A stretch of DNA of 64,000 bases from JBBSOK01 sp965219125 (GCA_965219125.1 CBDCMO010000002.1:992001-1056000); one strand, 5' to 3'; counted from the stretch's first letter, positions 8,735-17,994 are shown. The notes: generated by a model not told the origin, from the sequence alone. Translations and numbers: made by a program.

Positions 8735-10426
8735 TTAGCGTATCAATTTTTTGTATTTAATACGTTTTGGCATTAAATCGCCGCCCAAACGTTTCTTTTT
8801 GTTTTCTTCGTATTCACTGAAACCTCCTTCAAAATAATACACTTCGCTATTTCCTTCAAAAGCTAGAATATGTGTACAAACCCTGTCTAAAAACCAACGG
8901 TCGTGACTAATTACAACCGCGCAACCTGCAAAGTTTTCCAAACCTTCCTCCAAAGCTCGAAGTGTGTTTACATCTAAATCATTCGTTGGCTCATCTAAAA
9001 GCAAAACATTTCCTTCTTCTTTTAATGTCATTGCCAAATGCAAACGGTTTCTTTCCCCACCGGAAAGTGTCGAAACTTTTTTGTTCTGTTCACTTCCGCT
9101 GAAATTAAATCTACTCAAATAAGCACGGGAATTTACTTGCCGTCCCCCCATCATAATTAATTCTTGGCTATCGCTGAAGTTTTCCCAAATGGTTTTATCT
9201 ATATTTATATTTGAATGTGCCTGGTCTACATAAGCTATATGTGCCGTTTCCCCAACTTCAAAACTACCTTTATCGGGCGTTTCTTCACCCATAATCATTT
9301 TAAAAATGGTGGTTTTACCAGCACCGTTTGGACCTATAATCCCAACAATACCTGCCTGTGGAAGTTTAAAATTTAAATTTTCGTATAACAATTTATCGCC
9401 AAATGCTTTTGAAACTCCGGTTGCATCTAAAACATTTGTTCCCAATCGCTTTCCATTTGGAATATAAATTTCCAATTTTTCGTCAAGTTGTTTTTGATCT
9501 TGGCTTAATAATTTATCATAATTCTGAAGACGTGCTTTCTGTTTAGTTTGTCGACCTTTTGCTCCTTGTCTTACCCATTCCAACTCACGTTCCAAAGTTT
9601 TTTGCCTTTTACCCGCAGTTTTCTGCTCTTGTGCCAAACGTTTCGATTTTTGATCTAACCAAGAAGAATAATTTCCTTTCCACGGAATACCTTCGCCCCT
9701 ATCCAATTCTAAAATCCATCCCGCAACGTTGTCAAGAAAATATCTATCGTGTGTAACGGCAATCACGGTTCCTTTATATTCTGAAAGATGATGTTCCAAC
9801 CAATGCACACTTTCAGCGTCTAAATGGTTTGTTGGCTCATCCAATAATAAAACATCTGGTTCTTTTAATAATAATCTGCACAAGGCAACGCGGCGTTTTT
9901 CGCCACCTGAAAGAACACCGATTAGTTTATCGGGTTCCGGAGTACGCAGCGCATCCATTGCTATCTCTAGTTTGGTGTCCAATTCCCAAGCATTTGTAGC
10001 ATCTATCTTATCTTGCAATTTTGCTTGTTTTTCCATTAGTTCATCCATTTTTGCTGGATTTTCATAAACTTCTGGCAAGCCGAACATATCGTTAATTTTG
10101 TTGTATTCATCAAGTATATCAACCACTTCCTGTACGCCTTCTTTTACTATTTCAAGCACCGTTTTGGTTTCGTCTAATTTTGGTTCTTGTTCAAGATAAC
10201 CAACTGTATAACCTGGTGCGAAAACTACATCGCCTTGATAATTTTTTTCTTCACCGGCAATAATTCGAAGTAAAGTTGATTTACCACTTCCGTTAAGACC
10301 CAAAATTCCAATTTTGGCTCCATAAAAGAAACTTAAGTATATATTTTTTAAAACTGGGGTTTGTGCATTTTGATACGTCTTGGTTAAACCAGACATTGAA
10401 AAGATAACTTTTTTATCGTCAGACAT
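8735..10426 (-). CDS. ettA: Energy-dependent translational throttle ABC-F protein EttA
   Basis: 563 aa, two ABC cassettes fused in tandem without membrane segments, the ABC-F architecture. Cassette 1 has Walker A GLNGSGKST (residues 43-51), signature LSGGEKRR and Walker B LLLDEPTNHLD. Cassette 2 has GPNGAGKTT, LSGGERNR and LLLDEPTNDLD. The linker between them holds the basic helical region, and an arm insertion is present in cassette 1 as in EttA. Length matches the E. coli protein closely. EttA binds the ribosomal E site and gates entry into elongation according to ATP/ADP ratio. A small lipoprotein gene follows with a 1-nt gap. Confidence 0.95.
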   Translation of the reverse strand: MSDDKKVIFSMSGLTKTYQNAQTPVLKNIYLSFFYGAKIGILGLNGSGKSTLLRIIAGEEKNYQGDVVFAPGYTVGYLEQEPKLDETKTVLEIVKEGVQEVVDILDEYNKINDMFGLPEVYENPAKMDELMEKQAKLQDKIDATNAWELDTKLEIAMDALRTPEPDKLIGVLSGGEKRRVALCRLLLKEPDVLLLDEPTNHLDAESVHWLEHHLSEYKGTVIAVTHDRYFLDNVAGWILELDRGEGIPWKGNYSSWLDQKSKRLAQEQKTAGKRQKTLERELEWVRQGAKGRQTKQKARLQNYDKLLSQDQKQLDEKLEIYIPNGKRLGTNVLDATGVSKAFGDKLLYENLNFKLPQAGIVGIIGPNGAGKTTIFKMIMGEETPDKGSFEVGETAHIAYVDQAHSNINIDKTIWENFSDSQELIMMGGRQVNSRAYLSRFNFSGSEQNKKVSTLSGGERNRLHLAMTLKEEGNVLLLDEPTNDLDVNTLRALEEGLENFAGCAVVISHDRWFLDRVCTHILAFEGNSEVYYFEGGFSEYEENKKKRLGGDLMPKRIKYKKLIR

Positions 10427-10547
10427 TTATTGGTTTATTAGTTAATTGGTGATTAGTTAATTTGATATTTGATTGGCCATATTGGGTACAAAACCTTAAA
10501 ACATTTTTAAGTAACTGGCCACTGAAAACTGCGTAATGAAAATTGAA

Positions 10548-10730
10548 TTAAACCCTTCCCTTAAGCGCATTAAAAACCCAAGCAATTGCAAAGAATCCGA
10601 TGCCAACCGTAGCAAAACCCCATCCAGCAACATCGTCATACCTAAATGCACCCAAGCCTATTAGTACTACGCCCATAACTAACATTATAAAAGCGGCCCA
10701 AGCCAGTACGGTATTTTTATTCATTGTCAT
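10548..10730 (-). CDS. CAL67264-type small membrane protein
   Basis: 60 aa with two transmembrane helices (about residues 7-28 and 35-54) separated by a short loop FRYDDVAGWG. The pattern matches a small, highly conserved flavobacterial membrane protein family named after the Gramella locus CAL67264; no function is known. Two in-frame ATGs (10730 and 10724) are possible starts. It has its own spacer on both sides and is probably monocistronic. Confidence 0.8.
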   Translation of the reverse strand: MTMNKNTVLAWAAFIMLVMGVVLIGLGAFRYDDVAGWGFATVGIGFFAIAWVFNALKGRV

Positions 10731-10959
10731 ATTCTCTATTCGTTTTATTAAAAAATTTGGTGTGAAGACAAATATCGATAATATAAAACATATTTTAGTT
10801 AAGAAAATGTCATAGTTTGAATGCTTATAACCCTATTTGCTATGTAAAATTCGTTTTGAATTAAAGTGCAAGCTATAAATTTACATTCTACCATAAACTT
10901 GAAAGTTTAAATAGTAAACATGCTTGTATTTTGTATTTTTACGAAAACTTATATTTTCA

Positions 10960-12603
10960 ATGGACTTAAACTTCAACAAAAACGAAGATCACAATAAACT
11001 TTTAGTTTCAGATTTAAAACAGCGTTTAGCAAAAGTTAAGCTTGGCGGCGGACAAAAACGAATTGATAAGCAACACAGTCAAGGTAAACTTACCGCACGA
11101 GAACGTATTGAATATCTCCTCGACCCAAAAAAACCAAGTATCGAAATTGGTGCTTTTGCAGGCGACGGAATGTACGAAGAGCAAGGCGGCGCGCCAAGTG
11201 CCGGCGTTGTGGTGAAAATTGGTTACGTAAAAGGCAAACAATGCATTGTTGTTGCAAATGACGCAACCGTCAAGGCTGGCGCATGGTTTCCGATTACTGC
11301 GAAAAAGAATTTACGCGCGCAGGAAATTTCAATTGAAAACAGATTACCAATTATATATTTGGTTGATAGCGCAGGCGTTTTTCTGCCAATGCAAGATGAA
11401 ATATTCCCCGATAAAGAACACTTTGGAAGAATATTTAGAAATAATGCCGTTATGAGCAGTATGGGAATTACCCAGATTGCAGCAGTTATGGGAAGTTGTG
11501 TTGCTGGTGGAGCATATCTTCCAATTATGAGTGATGAAGCATTAATCGTTGATAAAACCGGAAGTATTTTTCTCGCCGGAAGTTATTTGGTAAAAGCCGC
11601 AATTGGCGAATCTATTGACAACGAAGATCTTGGCGGTGCAACAACGCATTGCGAAGTTAGTGGCGTTACCGATTACAAAGCAAAAGACGATAAAGATGCG
11701 CTTGATAAAATTAAAAATATAGTTTCCAAAATTGGCGATTATGACAAAGCAGGTTTTAATCGTGAAAAAGCTTTAAAACCGAAAGAAAATCAAGATGATA
11801 TTTACGGAATAATCCCAAAATCCCGCGCCGAACAATACGATATGCGCGAAATTATAAAACGTCTTGTAGACGATAGCCATTTTGAAGAATACAAAGAAGG
11901 TTACGGCCAAACAATTTTAACCGGTTACGCTCGCATTGATGGCTGGGCAGTTGGTATTGTCGCCAATCAAAGGACTTTGGTTAAAACGACAAAAGCCAAA
12001 ACCAAACCAAGCGAAATGCAATTTGGTGGCGTAATTTACAGCGATAGCGCCGATAAAGCTACGCGATTCATTGCCAATTGCAATCAGAAGAAAATTCCAT
12101 TGGTGTTTTTACAAGATGTTACCGGTTTTATGGTTGGTAGCAAGAGCGAACACGGCGGTATTATTAAAGATGGCGCCAAAATGGTAAATGCGGTTAGTAA
12201 TAGTGTTGTACCAAAATTCACGATAATTATTGGCAATAGTTATGGCGCTGGTAATTACGCAATGTGCGGAAAAGCCTACGACCCAAGACTTATTGTAGCC
12301 TGGCCAAGTGCTGAACTTGCCGTAATGAGTGGAAATAGCGCAGCAAAAGTTTTACTTCAAATTGAAACGGCTTCATTAAAAAAACAAGGAAAAGAAATTA
12401 CCGAAGAAGAAGAAACCGCACTTTTCGATAAAATTAAAAAGCGTTATGATAATCAAATTTCGCCATATTATGCGGCATCTCGTATTTGGACAGATGCGGT
12501 AATTGATCCGCTAGATACAAGAAAATGGATTAGTATGGGAATTGAAGCGGCAAACCATGCGCCTATTACGAAGCAGTTTAATATGGGAGTTTTGCAGGTT
12601 TAA
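10960..12603 (+). CDS. Acyl-CoA carboxylase carboxyltransferase (beta) subunit, methylcrotonyl-CoA type
   Basis: 547 aa from the ATG at 10960; an in-frame upstream start at 10924 is disfavoured because a TATTTTTA promoter-like box (10934-10941) would lie inside the coding region. The protein has the two crotonase-like carboxyltransferase halves, with GGGQKRIDKQHSQGKLTARER at the N-terminus, LVDSAGVFLP, GSCVAGGAYLP and the LGGATTHCEVSGV oxyanion segment in the first half, and GNSYGAGNYAMCG in the second. It transfers CO2 from biotin to an acyl-CoA. Overall resemblance is closest to methylcrotonyl-CoA carboxylase beta (leucine breakdown), but propionyl- or geranyl-CoA cannot be excluded. No biotin-carrier subunit is adjacent. 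Confidence 0.88.
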   Translation: MDLNFNKNEDHNKLLVSDLKQRLAKVKLGGGQKRIDKQHSQGKLTARERIEYLLDPKKPSIEIGAFAGDGMYEEQGGAPSAGVVVKIGYVKGKQCIVVANDATVKAGAWFPITAKKNLRAQEISIENRLPIIYLVDSAGVFLPMQDEIFPDKEHFGRIFRNNAVMSSMGITQIAAVMGSCVAGGAYLPIMSDEALIVDKTGSIFLAGSYLVKAAIGESIDNEDLGGATTHCEVSGVTDYKAKDDKDALDKIKNIVSKIGDYDKAGFNREKALKPKENQDDIYGIIPKSRAEQYDMREIIKRLVDDSHFEEYKEGYGQTILTGYARIDGWAVGIVANQRTLVKTTKAKTKPSEMQFGGVIYSDSADKATRFIANCNQKKIPLVFLQDVTGFMVGSKSEHGGIIKDGAKMVNAVSNSVVPKFTIIIGNSYGAGNYAMCGKAYDPRLIVAWPSAELAVMSGNSAAKVLLQIETASLKKQGKEITEEEETALFDKIKKRYDNQISPYYAASRIWTDAVIDPLDTRKWISMGIEAANHAPITKQFNMGVLQV

Positions 12604-12720
12604 ATAGTTTGTAATCGGTAGGTTCCTTAAAATTTAATAAAATATTGAAATTTGAAATTTGAAAATCAGCAATCGTTAATCTTTAATCAAATGTCTAAAA
12701 GTTTCAAAAATTTATTCATT

Positions 12721-12933
12721 TTACAAAAAACTTGCTTTAAATTCTTTATAGGTCATTCCAGGCTCTTTTGATTTATCAGCCTCTTTAATTCGTTCATTTA
12801 TAATTTTTTTATGATCATCGCTTAATTCATATTTTTCAATTTGATAAATCATTAAATACAGCTGAAACTCTTCCATTGTTTGAAAGTGGGTTTTTTCTAA
12901 ATTTAATTCCTCTTCAATGTGTATTGTTGTCAT
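12721..12933 (-). CDS. Small acidic antitoxin-like protein, orphan
   Basis: 70 aa from the ATG at 12933 (a TTG three codons upstream is less likely). The C-terminal part, LSDDHKKIINERIKEADKSK followed by GMTYKEFKASF, resembles the putative addiction-module component family (LSxxxK...R...W/YxEx+), which act as antitoxins next to RelE-type toxins. No toxin gene is adjacent on either side. An exact -7 box lies just upstream, supporting real expression. Function unproven. Confidence 0.65.
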   Translation of the reverse strand: MTTIHIEEELNLEKTHFQTMEEFQLYLMIYQIEKYELSDDHKKIINERIKEADKSKEPGMTYKEFKASFL

Positions 12934-12951
12934 AAATTTCAATTATTCAAT

Positions 12952-12959
12952 CAAATATA
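12952..12959 (-). promoter_or_regulatory. Bacteroidetes -7 promoter box
   Basis: CAAATATA on the plus strand, i.e. TATATTTG on the minus strand, exact match to TAnnTTTG, 18 nt before the 70-aa gene start; predicted 5' leader about 12 nt. Confidence 0.6.
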
Positions 12960-13013
12960 AGAAAAATTTGATGATGGACTACCGCATAAAATTCTCAATT
13001 TAATCTTTTCAAA

Positions 13014-13043
13014 ACAAAAAAAAAGAGCGCTTTCGCGCTCTTT
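13014..13043 (-). terminator. Intrinsic terminator after vWA gene
   Basis: Perfect 9-bp stem AAAGAGCGC / GCGCTCTTT (13022-13030, 13035-13043) with a 4-nt loop. On the minus strand it is followed by a run of about ten U, 41 nt after the stop codon. Confidence 0.88.
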
Positions 13044-13083
13044 CCTTTAAAAAAACCAAACTTCAAAAAAACTATTTTCAAAT

Positions 13084-14985
13084 TTATTTGATGCTTTTTA
13101 CCAATCTTATAAACTCGGCGCGATAACCGTCCTGGTCTTTTCCTTTTCCGGATTCCGCCAACGCTATAACATCTGCTTTTTTGTTTGACTCAATAAAATC
13201 TGATTTGCGAAGTTGCATTCCAAATAATGCAACGGCGGCTGAAAATTTTAAATCATCTGTTGCTTTTTCAATTGATTCATTTTTATCTTTTAAGGTTTTT
13301 ACGATCAATTTGCTCACATCACCGTCAGGCTCTTTGTATCTAAATTTTACGGTCAACATTTCATCCGTAAAATTTTTACTTGTTTGTTTCGTGTATTTCA
13401 AATTATCGATATCCTTTAAATATTTACTTTTTATCCCAACCGGAATTATTTCATATAAAGCAGTAACCGTATGTCCGCTGCCCAATTCGCCCGCATCTTT
13501 GGTGTCGTCTTTAAAATCTTCGTCGTTTAATAATCTGTTTTCGTAACCTATTAATCGGTAAGCTTGCACTTTTGCGGGATTAAATTCTACCTGGATTTTC
13601 ACATCTTTTGCGATTGTGTAAAGTGTTCCAAAAAATTCGGTGCCCAATACTTTTTGTGCTTCTTGCATAGAATCTATATATGCGTGGTTGCCGTTGCCTT
13701 TATCGGCTAATGTTTCAAGCTTACTATCTTTATAATTGCCCATTCCGAAACCTAAGCAAGTTAGGAAAACGCCCGATTTTCTTTTTTCAACAATCAAATC
13801 TTCCATCGAGCGGTCATTGCTTGCGCCAATATTAAAGTCGCCATCAGTTGCAAGAATTACGCGATTATTCCCGCCCTTGCTAAAGTTTTCTTGAGCAATT
13901 TTATAGGCAAGTTCAATTCCTGCGCCACCTGCAGTTGAGCCGCCTGCGCTTAAATTTTCGATTGCATCTCTAATTTTTTGTTTTTCGAAACCCGAGGTTG
14001 GTGCTAAAACCAAACCTGCTGCACCAGCATAAACAACTATTGAAACTTTATCGGTTTCCCTTAATTTGTCTATCAAAACATTTAAAGCGGCTTTTAATAA
14101 TGGTAATTTATTTGATGCGTCCATTGAACCTGAAACATCTAATAAAAACACGAGGTTTGAAGGTGGAACATTTTGCAACGAAATATCTTTGCCCTTCAAC
14201 CCAATCCGCACCAATTTTGAATTTGTATTCCAAGGAGAATTTACAACATCGGCCGTAATTGAAAATGGGTCTTTACCTTTTGGCTGAGGATAATCGTACG
14301 CAAAATAATTTACCATTTCTTCAATCTTTACGGCATCTTCTGGCACTTCTTGTCCGTTGTTTAACATTCGGCGAATGTTACTGTAACCTGCTTTATCTAC
14401 ATCTATAGAGAAAGTTGAAAGTGGCGCGGTATTTACACTTTTAAAGATATTTTCTTGAATACGACCGTAGGATTCATTGTCTGAAACTTGGTTTGACACA
14501 ACAGTATTTCTTATAATCTTAATCTCCTCGCCCCTACCTTTTACGTTTGCAAACGAAACATTTTGTGTTACCTGCACTCCGGCCGCTTTACCCTGCAACA
14601 TTTGGTTAACGTTGTCTGCCTTAATTTCTACCACCGCCGAGGTCATGACCGTCTTTTCACGTTTTACGTACCCTGTTATTACAACCTCGTCTAAAACGGC
14701 ACCTGCACGTAGTTTTACTATTATTTCACCAGCTTTTTTAACTTTAACTTCGGTTGCTGCATAGCCAACTGTCGCGAAAACCAAGGTTTGTCCTATTTGT
14801 GCTTTGATACTGTATTTTCCATCAAAATCGGTTTGTGTTCCGGTTGTAGTTCCTTTAATTATAACATTTACACCAGCAAATGGTGCGTCGTTATCATCTG
14901 TTACTACGCCGTAAATGGAAACGGTTTGTGCGCCAAGCTGAAAGCTTAAAAACGCAATTGCAAAAAATGTGAATACTGTTTTCAT
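13084..14985 (-). CDS. vWA domain protein with SusC-like N-terminus (YfbK-type)
   Basis: 633 aa, secreted (signal peptide 1-19). Domain order: carboxypeptidase-regulatory-like beta sandwich (about 22-95), then a short TonB-receptor plug remnant (LDEVVITGY at 98-106, QMLQGKAAGVQVTQN at 128-142), then a YfbK-type von Willebrand N-terminal segment (about 175-270), a vWA domain with an intact MIDAS (D283, S285, S287, T351, D381) and the C-terminal YfbK/DUF3520-like domain. The beta barrel of a real SusC receptor is missing. The vWA part should bind metal and protein ligands. The front part is a chimera borrowed from outer-membrane receptors. Monocistronic, followed by a strong terminator. Physiological role unknown. 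Confidence 0.88.
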   Translation of the reverse strand: MKTVFTFFAIAFLSFQLGAQTVSIYGVVTDDNDAPFAGVNVIIKGTTTGTQTDFDGKYSIKAQIGQTLVFATVGYAATEVKVKKAGEIIVKLRAGAVLDEVVITGYVKREKTVMTSAVVEIKADNVNQMLQGKAAGVQVTQNVSFANVKGRGEEIKIIRNTVVSNQVSDNESYGRIQENIFKSVNTAPLSTFSIDVDKAGYSNIRRMLNNGQEVPEDAVKIEEMVNYFAYDYPQPKGKDPFSITADVVNSPWNTNSKLVRIGLKGKDISLQNVPPSNLVFLLDVSGSMDASNKLPLLKAALNVLIDKLRETDKVSIVVYAGAAGLVLAPTSGFEKQKIRDAIENLSAGGSTAGGAGIELAYKIAQENFSKGGNNRVILATDGDFNIGASNDRSMEDLIVEKRKSGVFLTCLGFGMGNYKDSKLETLADKGNGNHAYIDSMQEAQKVLGTEFFGTLYTIAKDVKIQVEFNPAKVQAYRLIGYENRLLNDEDFKDDTKDAGELGSGHTVTALYEIIPVGIKSKYLKDIDNLKYTKQTSKNFTDEMLTVKFRYKEPDGDVSKLIVKTLKDKNESIEKATDDLKFSAAVALFGMQLRKSDFIESNKKADVIALAESGKGKDQDGYRAEFIRLVKSIK

Positions 14986-15090
14986 GTGTTTTGGTTTTTA
15001 GTGTTAAACTTGGGTAAAACTAAATATCACATGCCGTTTTGAAAATGGTGCTTGAGGGAAAGCGTGTTTTGGGTTAGGGAAAGGTTGCTT

Positions 15091-15128
15091 TAAATGACGT
15101 AAGACTAAATGACGTAAGACATAAGACC
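15091..15128. repeat. GACGTAAGAC-family repeat, tandem copy
   Basis: Two head-to-tail copies of the 15-mer TAAATGACGTAAGAC (15091-15105, 15106-15120) followed by ATAAGACC. Related copies flank the gap at 18049-18166. Confidence 0.75.
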
Positions 15129-15200
15129 AATATAATGGATTGAATCAGATAGAGTTTTTTACCTTTACAATCTACATTATAAAGATATAAATGAGTTTCT

Positions 15201-15635
15201 ATGAATAATGAATTAATCATCCAAAAGACTTGGATTAATCGAAATTGGAAATGGTTTTTCTCTTCAATCATTGTTCTAATTTTAGCTATTTCATTATTCT
15301 TTACATTAACAGCAGGACATTTGGGCGATTTTAGTAAAGCTTATTTAGAACCTCAACTTTTTGAAGGTGCTGTTGAATTAGCACAACAAAATAAGGAAGT
15401 AACCGAGCTTTTAGGCGAAATAAAACCAATAAGCAAAATGGCGATTTTGGAAGGTGAAGTTCAATATACCAACCAAAGTAATCACGTTACGCTTTCAGTA
15501 AAAGTTGATGGAACAAAAATGAAAGCTATGCTTGATGTTGTTGCAAATCGAAAAAATGATGGTTGGGAATATGAAAAAATAAATATTAGGGTTAAAAATC
15601 CGCCGGAAAAAAGGCAGACGATTGTTGTGAAATAG
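15201..15635 (+). CDS. Coa1-family membrane-anchored protein
   Basis: 144 aa. One N-terminal membrane helix (about residues 18-40) is followed by a soluble domain of about 100 residues with the pattern of the cytochrome oxidase complex assembly protein 1 (Coa1) family: helix with EGAVELAQQNKEVTELLGEI, then GEVQYTNQSNHVTLSVKV strands and a C-terminal GWEYEKINIRV strand. Bacterial members are uncharacterised; cytochrome oxidase genes are not adjacent, so a role in oxidase assembly is only a family-level suggestion. It converges with menE, with 18 nt between the stop codons. Confidence 0.65.
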   Translation: MNNELIIQKTWINRNWKWFFSSIIVLILAISLFFTLTAGHLGDFSKAYLEPQLFEGAVELAQQNKEVTELLGEIKPISKMAILEGEVQYTNQSNHVTLSVKVDGTKMKAMLDVVANRKNDGWEYEKINIRVKNPPEKRQTIVVK

Positions 15636-15653
15636 ATGTAAACTCTTTTAGGA

Positions 15654-16709
15654 TTATTGAATTTGAGCTAAGGTTTCGGCTCGTTTAATTTTTCCCGTTT
15701 CGGTGTATAAAAATTTTTCAATTGAAATAATTTTTTTCGGTCTTTCATATTTTGAAAGGTTTTCAAAAATTACAGAAAATTCGTCTTTTTTCGATTTATA
15801 ATCACTTTCAATAATCAAAACCACTTTTTCGCCCAATGCTTTATCTTTTTCTGAAGCAATAAAAAAGGGTTGTTTTATTTCCGAAGCAAGTTTTTTCTCA
15901 ATAATTTCAGGATATATTTTTATTCCGCCGCTGTTAATAACGTTGTCTATTCTTCCCAAAAATTTAAATTTTTTATTTGAAATTAATTCAACAACATCAT
16001 TAGTAACCAAAGTTTCATTTGAAATTAAAGGCGCATCGATTACCAAGCAATCATTCTCATTTTTAGAAAATTGAACATTTGGCAAAGCTTCGTAAAAAAC
16101 CGTTTTTTTAGGCCCATTCAAATTTCTGATGGCGATATGACTTATTGTTTCGGTCATTCCGTACGTTGAATAACATTCAGTTGTAATATTTTGAAGTTTC
16201 ACTTCTAAATCTGCTGAAATTGAACCACCACCAATAATCAGTTTTTTTATTTTGTGCAAATCGTCAATCGAGTTAAAAACCTGATACGGAACCATTGCCG
16301 CAAAATCAAATTCCTGTTGAAGATTTTGTAACGGATTTTTAGTTGGCTCAACAACCGTTAAATCCCAACCCAAAACCATCGCGCGAACCACCATCATTTT
16401 ACCGCCAATATAGTCGGCAGACATACATAATAAAGCTGAAGTATTTTCGGGAAGATTAAAAAACGCTCCAGTTGAAATTGCGCTGTTCCGCATTTGCTCT
16501 TTTTGAAGTTTTATTTCTTTGGGAATTCCTGTTGAACCTGAGGTTTTAACTGTAATTGACTCTTCGTTAGATAGCCAATCTTGAATAAATTTACCAATTG
16601 AAATTTCGTGGTGTTCGCCTTTTGAAATTAAATTTTGGGCGAAAGTTTGTAATTCTTCAACTGTTTTGAAGGTTTGATTATTTAATTTAAAATTTGAATT
16701 ATATTTCAT
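15654..16709 (-). CDS. menE: o-Succinylbenzoate-CoA ligase MenE (short form)
   Basis: 351 aa, acyl-adenylate-forming enzyme. The ATP-binding P-loop TSGSTGIPKE is at residues 56-65, followed by LLCMSADYIGGK, YSTYGMTETISH (adenine-binding region) and GRIDNVINSGGIKIYPEIIE near the hinge. It is shorter than E. coli MenE (451 aa) because the N-terminal domain is reduced, as is normal in Bacteroidetes. It activates o-succinylbenzoate with CoA in menaquinone synthesis. The gene is the last of the minus-strand men cluster, 15 nt after a small antitoxin-like gene. Confidence 0.92.
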   Translation of the reverse strand: MKYNSNFKLNNQTFKTVEELQTFAQNLISKGEHHEISIGKFIQDWLSNEESITVKTSGSTGIPKEIKLQKEQMRNSAISTGAFFNLPENTSALLCMSADYIGGKMMVVRAMVLGWDLTVVEPTKNPLQNLQQEFDFAAMVPYQVFNSIDDLHKIKKLIIGGGSISADLEVKLQNITTECYSTYGMTETISHIAIRNLNGPKKTVFYEALPNVQFSKNENDCLVIDAPLISNETLVTNDVVELISNKKFKFLGRIDNVINSGGIKIYPEIIEKKLASEIKQPFFIASEKDKALGEKVVLIIESDYKSKKDEFSVIFENLSKYERPKKIISIEKFLYTETGKIKRAETLAQIQ

Positions 16710-16724
16710 CCAATTTTGAAATAG

Positions 16725-16940
16725 TTAATTTCTACTTCTTGAATTTCTCACTTCCTCAACTTCCTTCGTTATTTCAGCAAGTGATATCTCATTATTACTT
16801 TTATCGCGCAACTTCTTTAAAATTGAAGAAAAATCCGTTTTTGCAGCTTCTTTCGAAATTTTTATTAAATTTAAATCGGCAAGATTCTTTAATAAATTTT
16901 TAGCTTTTGGATTTAATATTTCTATGTTCAGAGTTTCCAT
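16725..16940 (-). CDS. Small antitoxin-like protein inside the men cluster
   Basis: 71 aa from the ATG at 16940; an in-frame upstream start at 17054 would overlap the CPBP gene and lacks family character. The N-terminus METLNIEILNPKAKNLLKNL and the C-terminal FSSILKKLRDK...SLAEITKEVEEVRNSR match a flavobacterial family usually found directly before PIN-type toxin genes, so I read it as an antitoxin of that sort. Here the next gene is menE instead, so the toxin appears to be missing. Spacings (85 nt from CPBP, 15 nt to menE) suggest co-transcription with the men genes. Confidence 0.7.
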   Translation of the reverse strand: METLNIEILNPKAKNLLKNLADLNLIKISKEAAKTDFSSILKKLRDKSNNEISLAEITKEVEEVRNSRSRN

Positions 16941-17025
16941 CTTTGTGCAAATTTTTATAAAGCTAAGCAATAATTTCGAATTGGGATTTTTTGAAAGATT
17001 GGGTTCATATTTATTTCTATTATCT

Positions 17026-17994
17026 CTACAACTCCAAACCTGGAAATCTATCATCTACAGATTTATCTAAAACCGGCGGCTCTACTTTTCCAAAAAGCTT
17101 TTCGCCCCAATTTTTCCATTTATAACGGTACGCCATAATACCAATGAATATTGGATAGATTATAAAAACAGGCGCAATAACATCAAAACCTGCGCTTGGT
17201 TCGCTTATGTCTTTTAAAACACTGTTGGTTTGGAAAACTGTCCAATCTGCCGTCACCAGCAAGGCCGTTATTAAATTATTGCCAGCGTGAAAGCCCAAAG
17301 CAAGTTCCATTCCGTCGTCCATCAAGGTTATTATTCCGAGGAATAATCCCGTTCCTATATAATAAATCATTATAATGTTGCCCATTTTGGTTACTTCGGG
17401 ATTAAAAAAGTGTAATCCACCAAAAATTAATGATGTAATAAATAATGGCATCCACTTATTCCCAAAAATCACACCTATGCCTTGCATTAAATAACCACGG
17501 AACAAGTATTCTTCAAAACTTGTCTGCAACGGAATCATAATTACAGCAATAACTAATAAAATTAAAAATGGCACCAAGTTAAATTGAAGCACATAACTTT
17601 CAGGATTTTGATAATAATCTATTCCGATTAAAACTAAGGTCGTGATAAAAATTAGACCGAAACCGAAGAAAAACCGTTTCCAATCCATTTTTTTACGTGC
17701 CGTTGTTAACGCAACAAATGGTTGATTATGAAGATATTTTATAATTATATAAACGCCGAACAAGCCAATTGCAAAACTCAACAGCATTAAAAACAAGGTG
17801 AGATTAGATTCTAAAACCGTCATTATCGTAGTTTCGTCCAACGCAGAAAAATCTTTTCCATCACTCATCATTTTAGCAACAACCGCTATAATTAATGGTA
17901 TTGTTCCTATCTGTGAAAAAAGAAAAATGGTAAAAGCGCCAACTAAATAACGCCACCAATCGTGTTTGTAATTAAAAGCTTGGGAAATAAACAT
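17026..17994 (-). CDS. CPBP family intramembrane glutamic endopeptidase
   Basis: 322 aa from the ATG at 17994 (MFISQAFNYKHDWWRYL); the in-frame ATG at 18045 would add only low-complexity sequence from an AT-rich repeat region. About eight membrane helices are visible. The CPBP (Rce1-like) motifs are intact: SFEEYLFRGYL (EExxxR), FGGLHFFN (FxxxH) and GFHAGNN (HxxxN), which together form the catalytic site. Targets are unknown; relatives cleave CAAX-type or bacteriocin-immunity substrates. It lies inside the men cluster between menC and the antitoxin-like gene. Confidence 0.9.
   Translation of the reverse strand: MFISQAFNYKHDWWRYLVGAFTIFLFSQIGTIPLIIAVVAKMMSDGKDFSALDETTIMTVLESNLTLFLMLLSFAIGLFGVYIIIKYLHNQPFVALTTARKKMDWKRFFFGFGLIFITTLVLIGIDYYQNPESYVLQFNLVPFLILLVIAVIMIPLQTSFEEYLFRGYLMQGIGVIFGNKWMPLFITSLIFGGLHFFNPEVTKMGNIIMIYYIGTGLFLGIITLMDDGMELALGFHAGNNLITALLVTADWTVFQTNSVLKDISEPSAGFDVIAPVFIIYPIFIGIMAYRYKWKNWGEKLFGKVEPPVLDKSVDDRFPGLEL

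Noticed and set aside
10461..10475. Shared 15-mer TTTGATATTTGATTG at 10461-10475 and 18016-18030
   Set aside because: AT-rich low-complexity match between two gene-free gaps; likely composition or degenerate repeat rather than a defined element.
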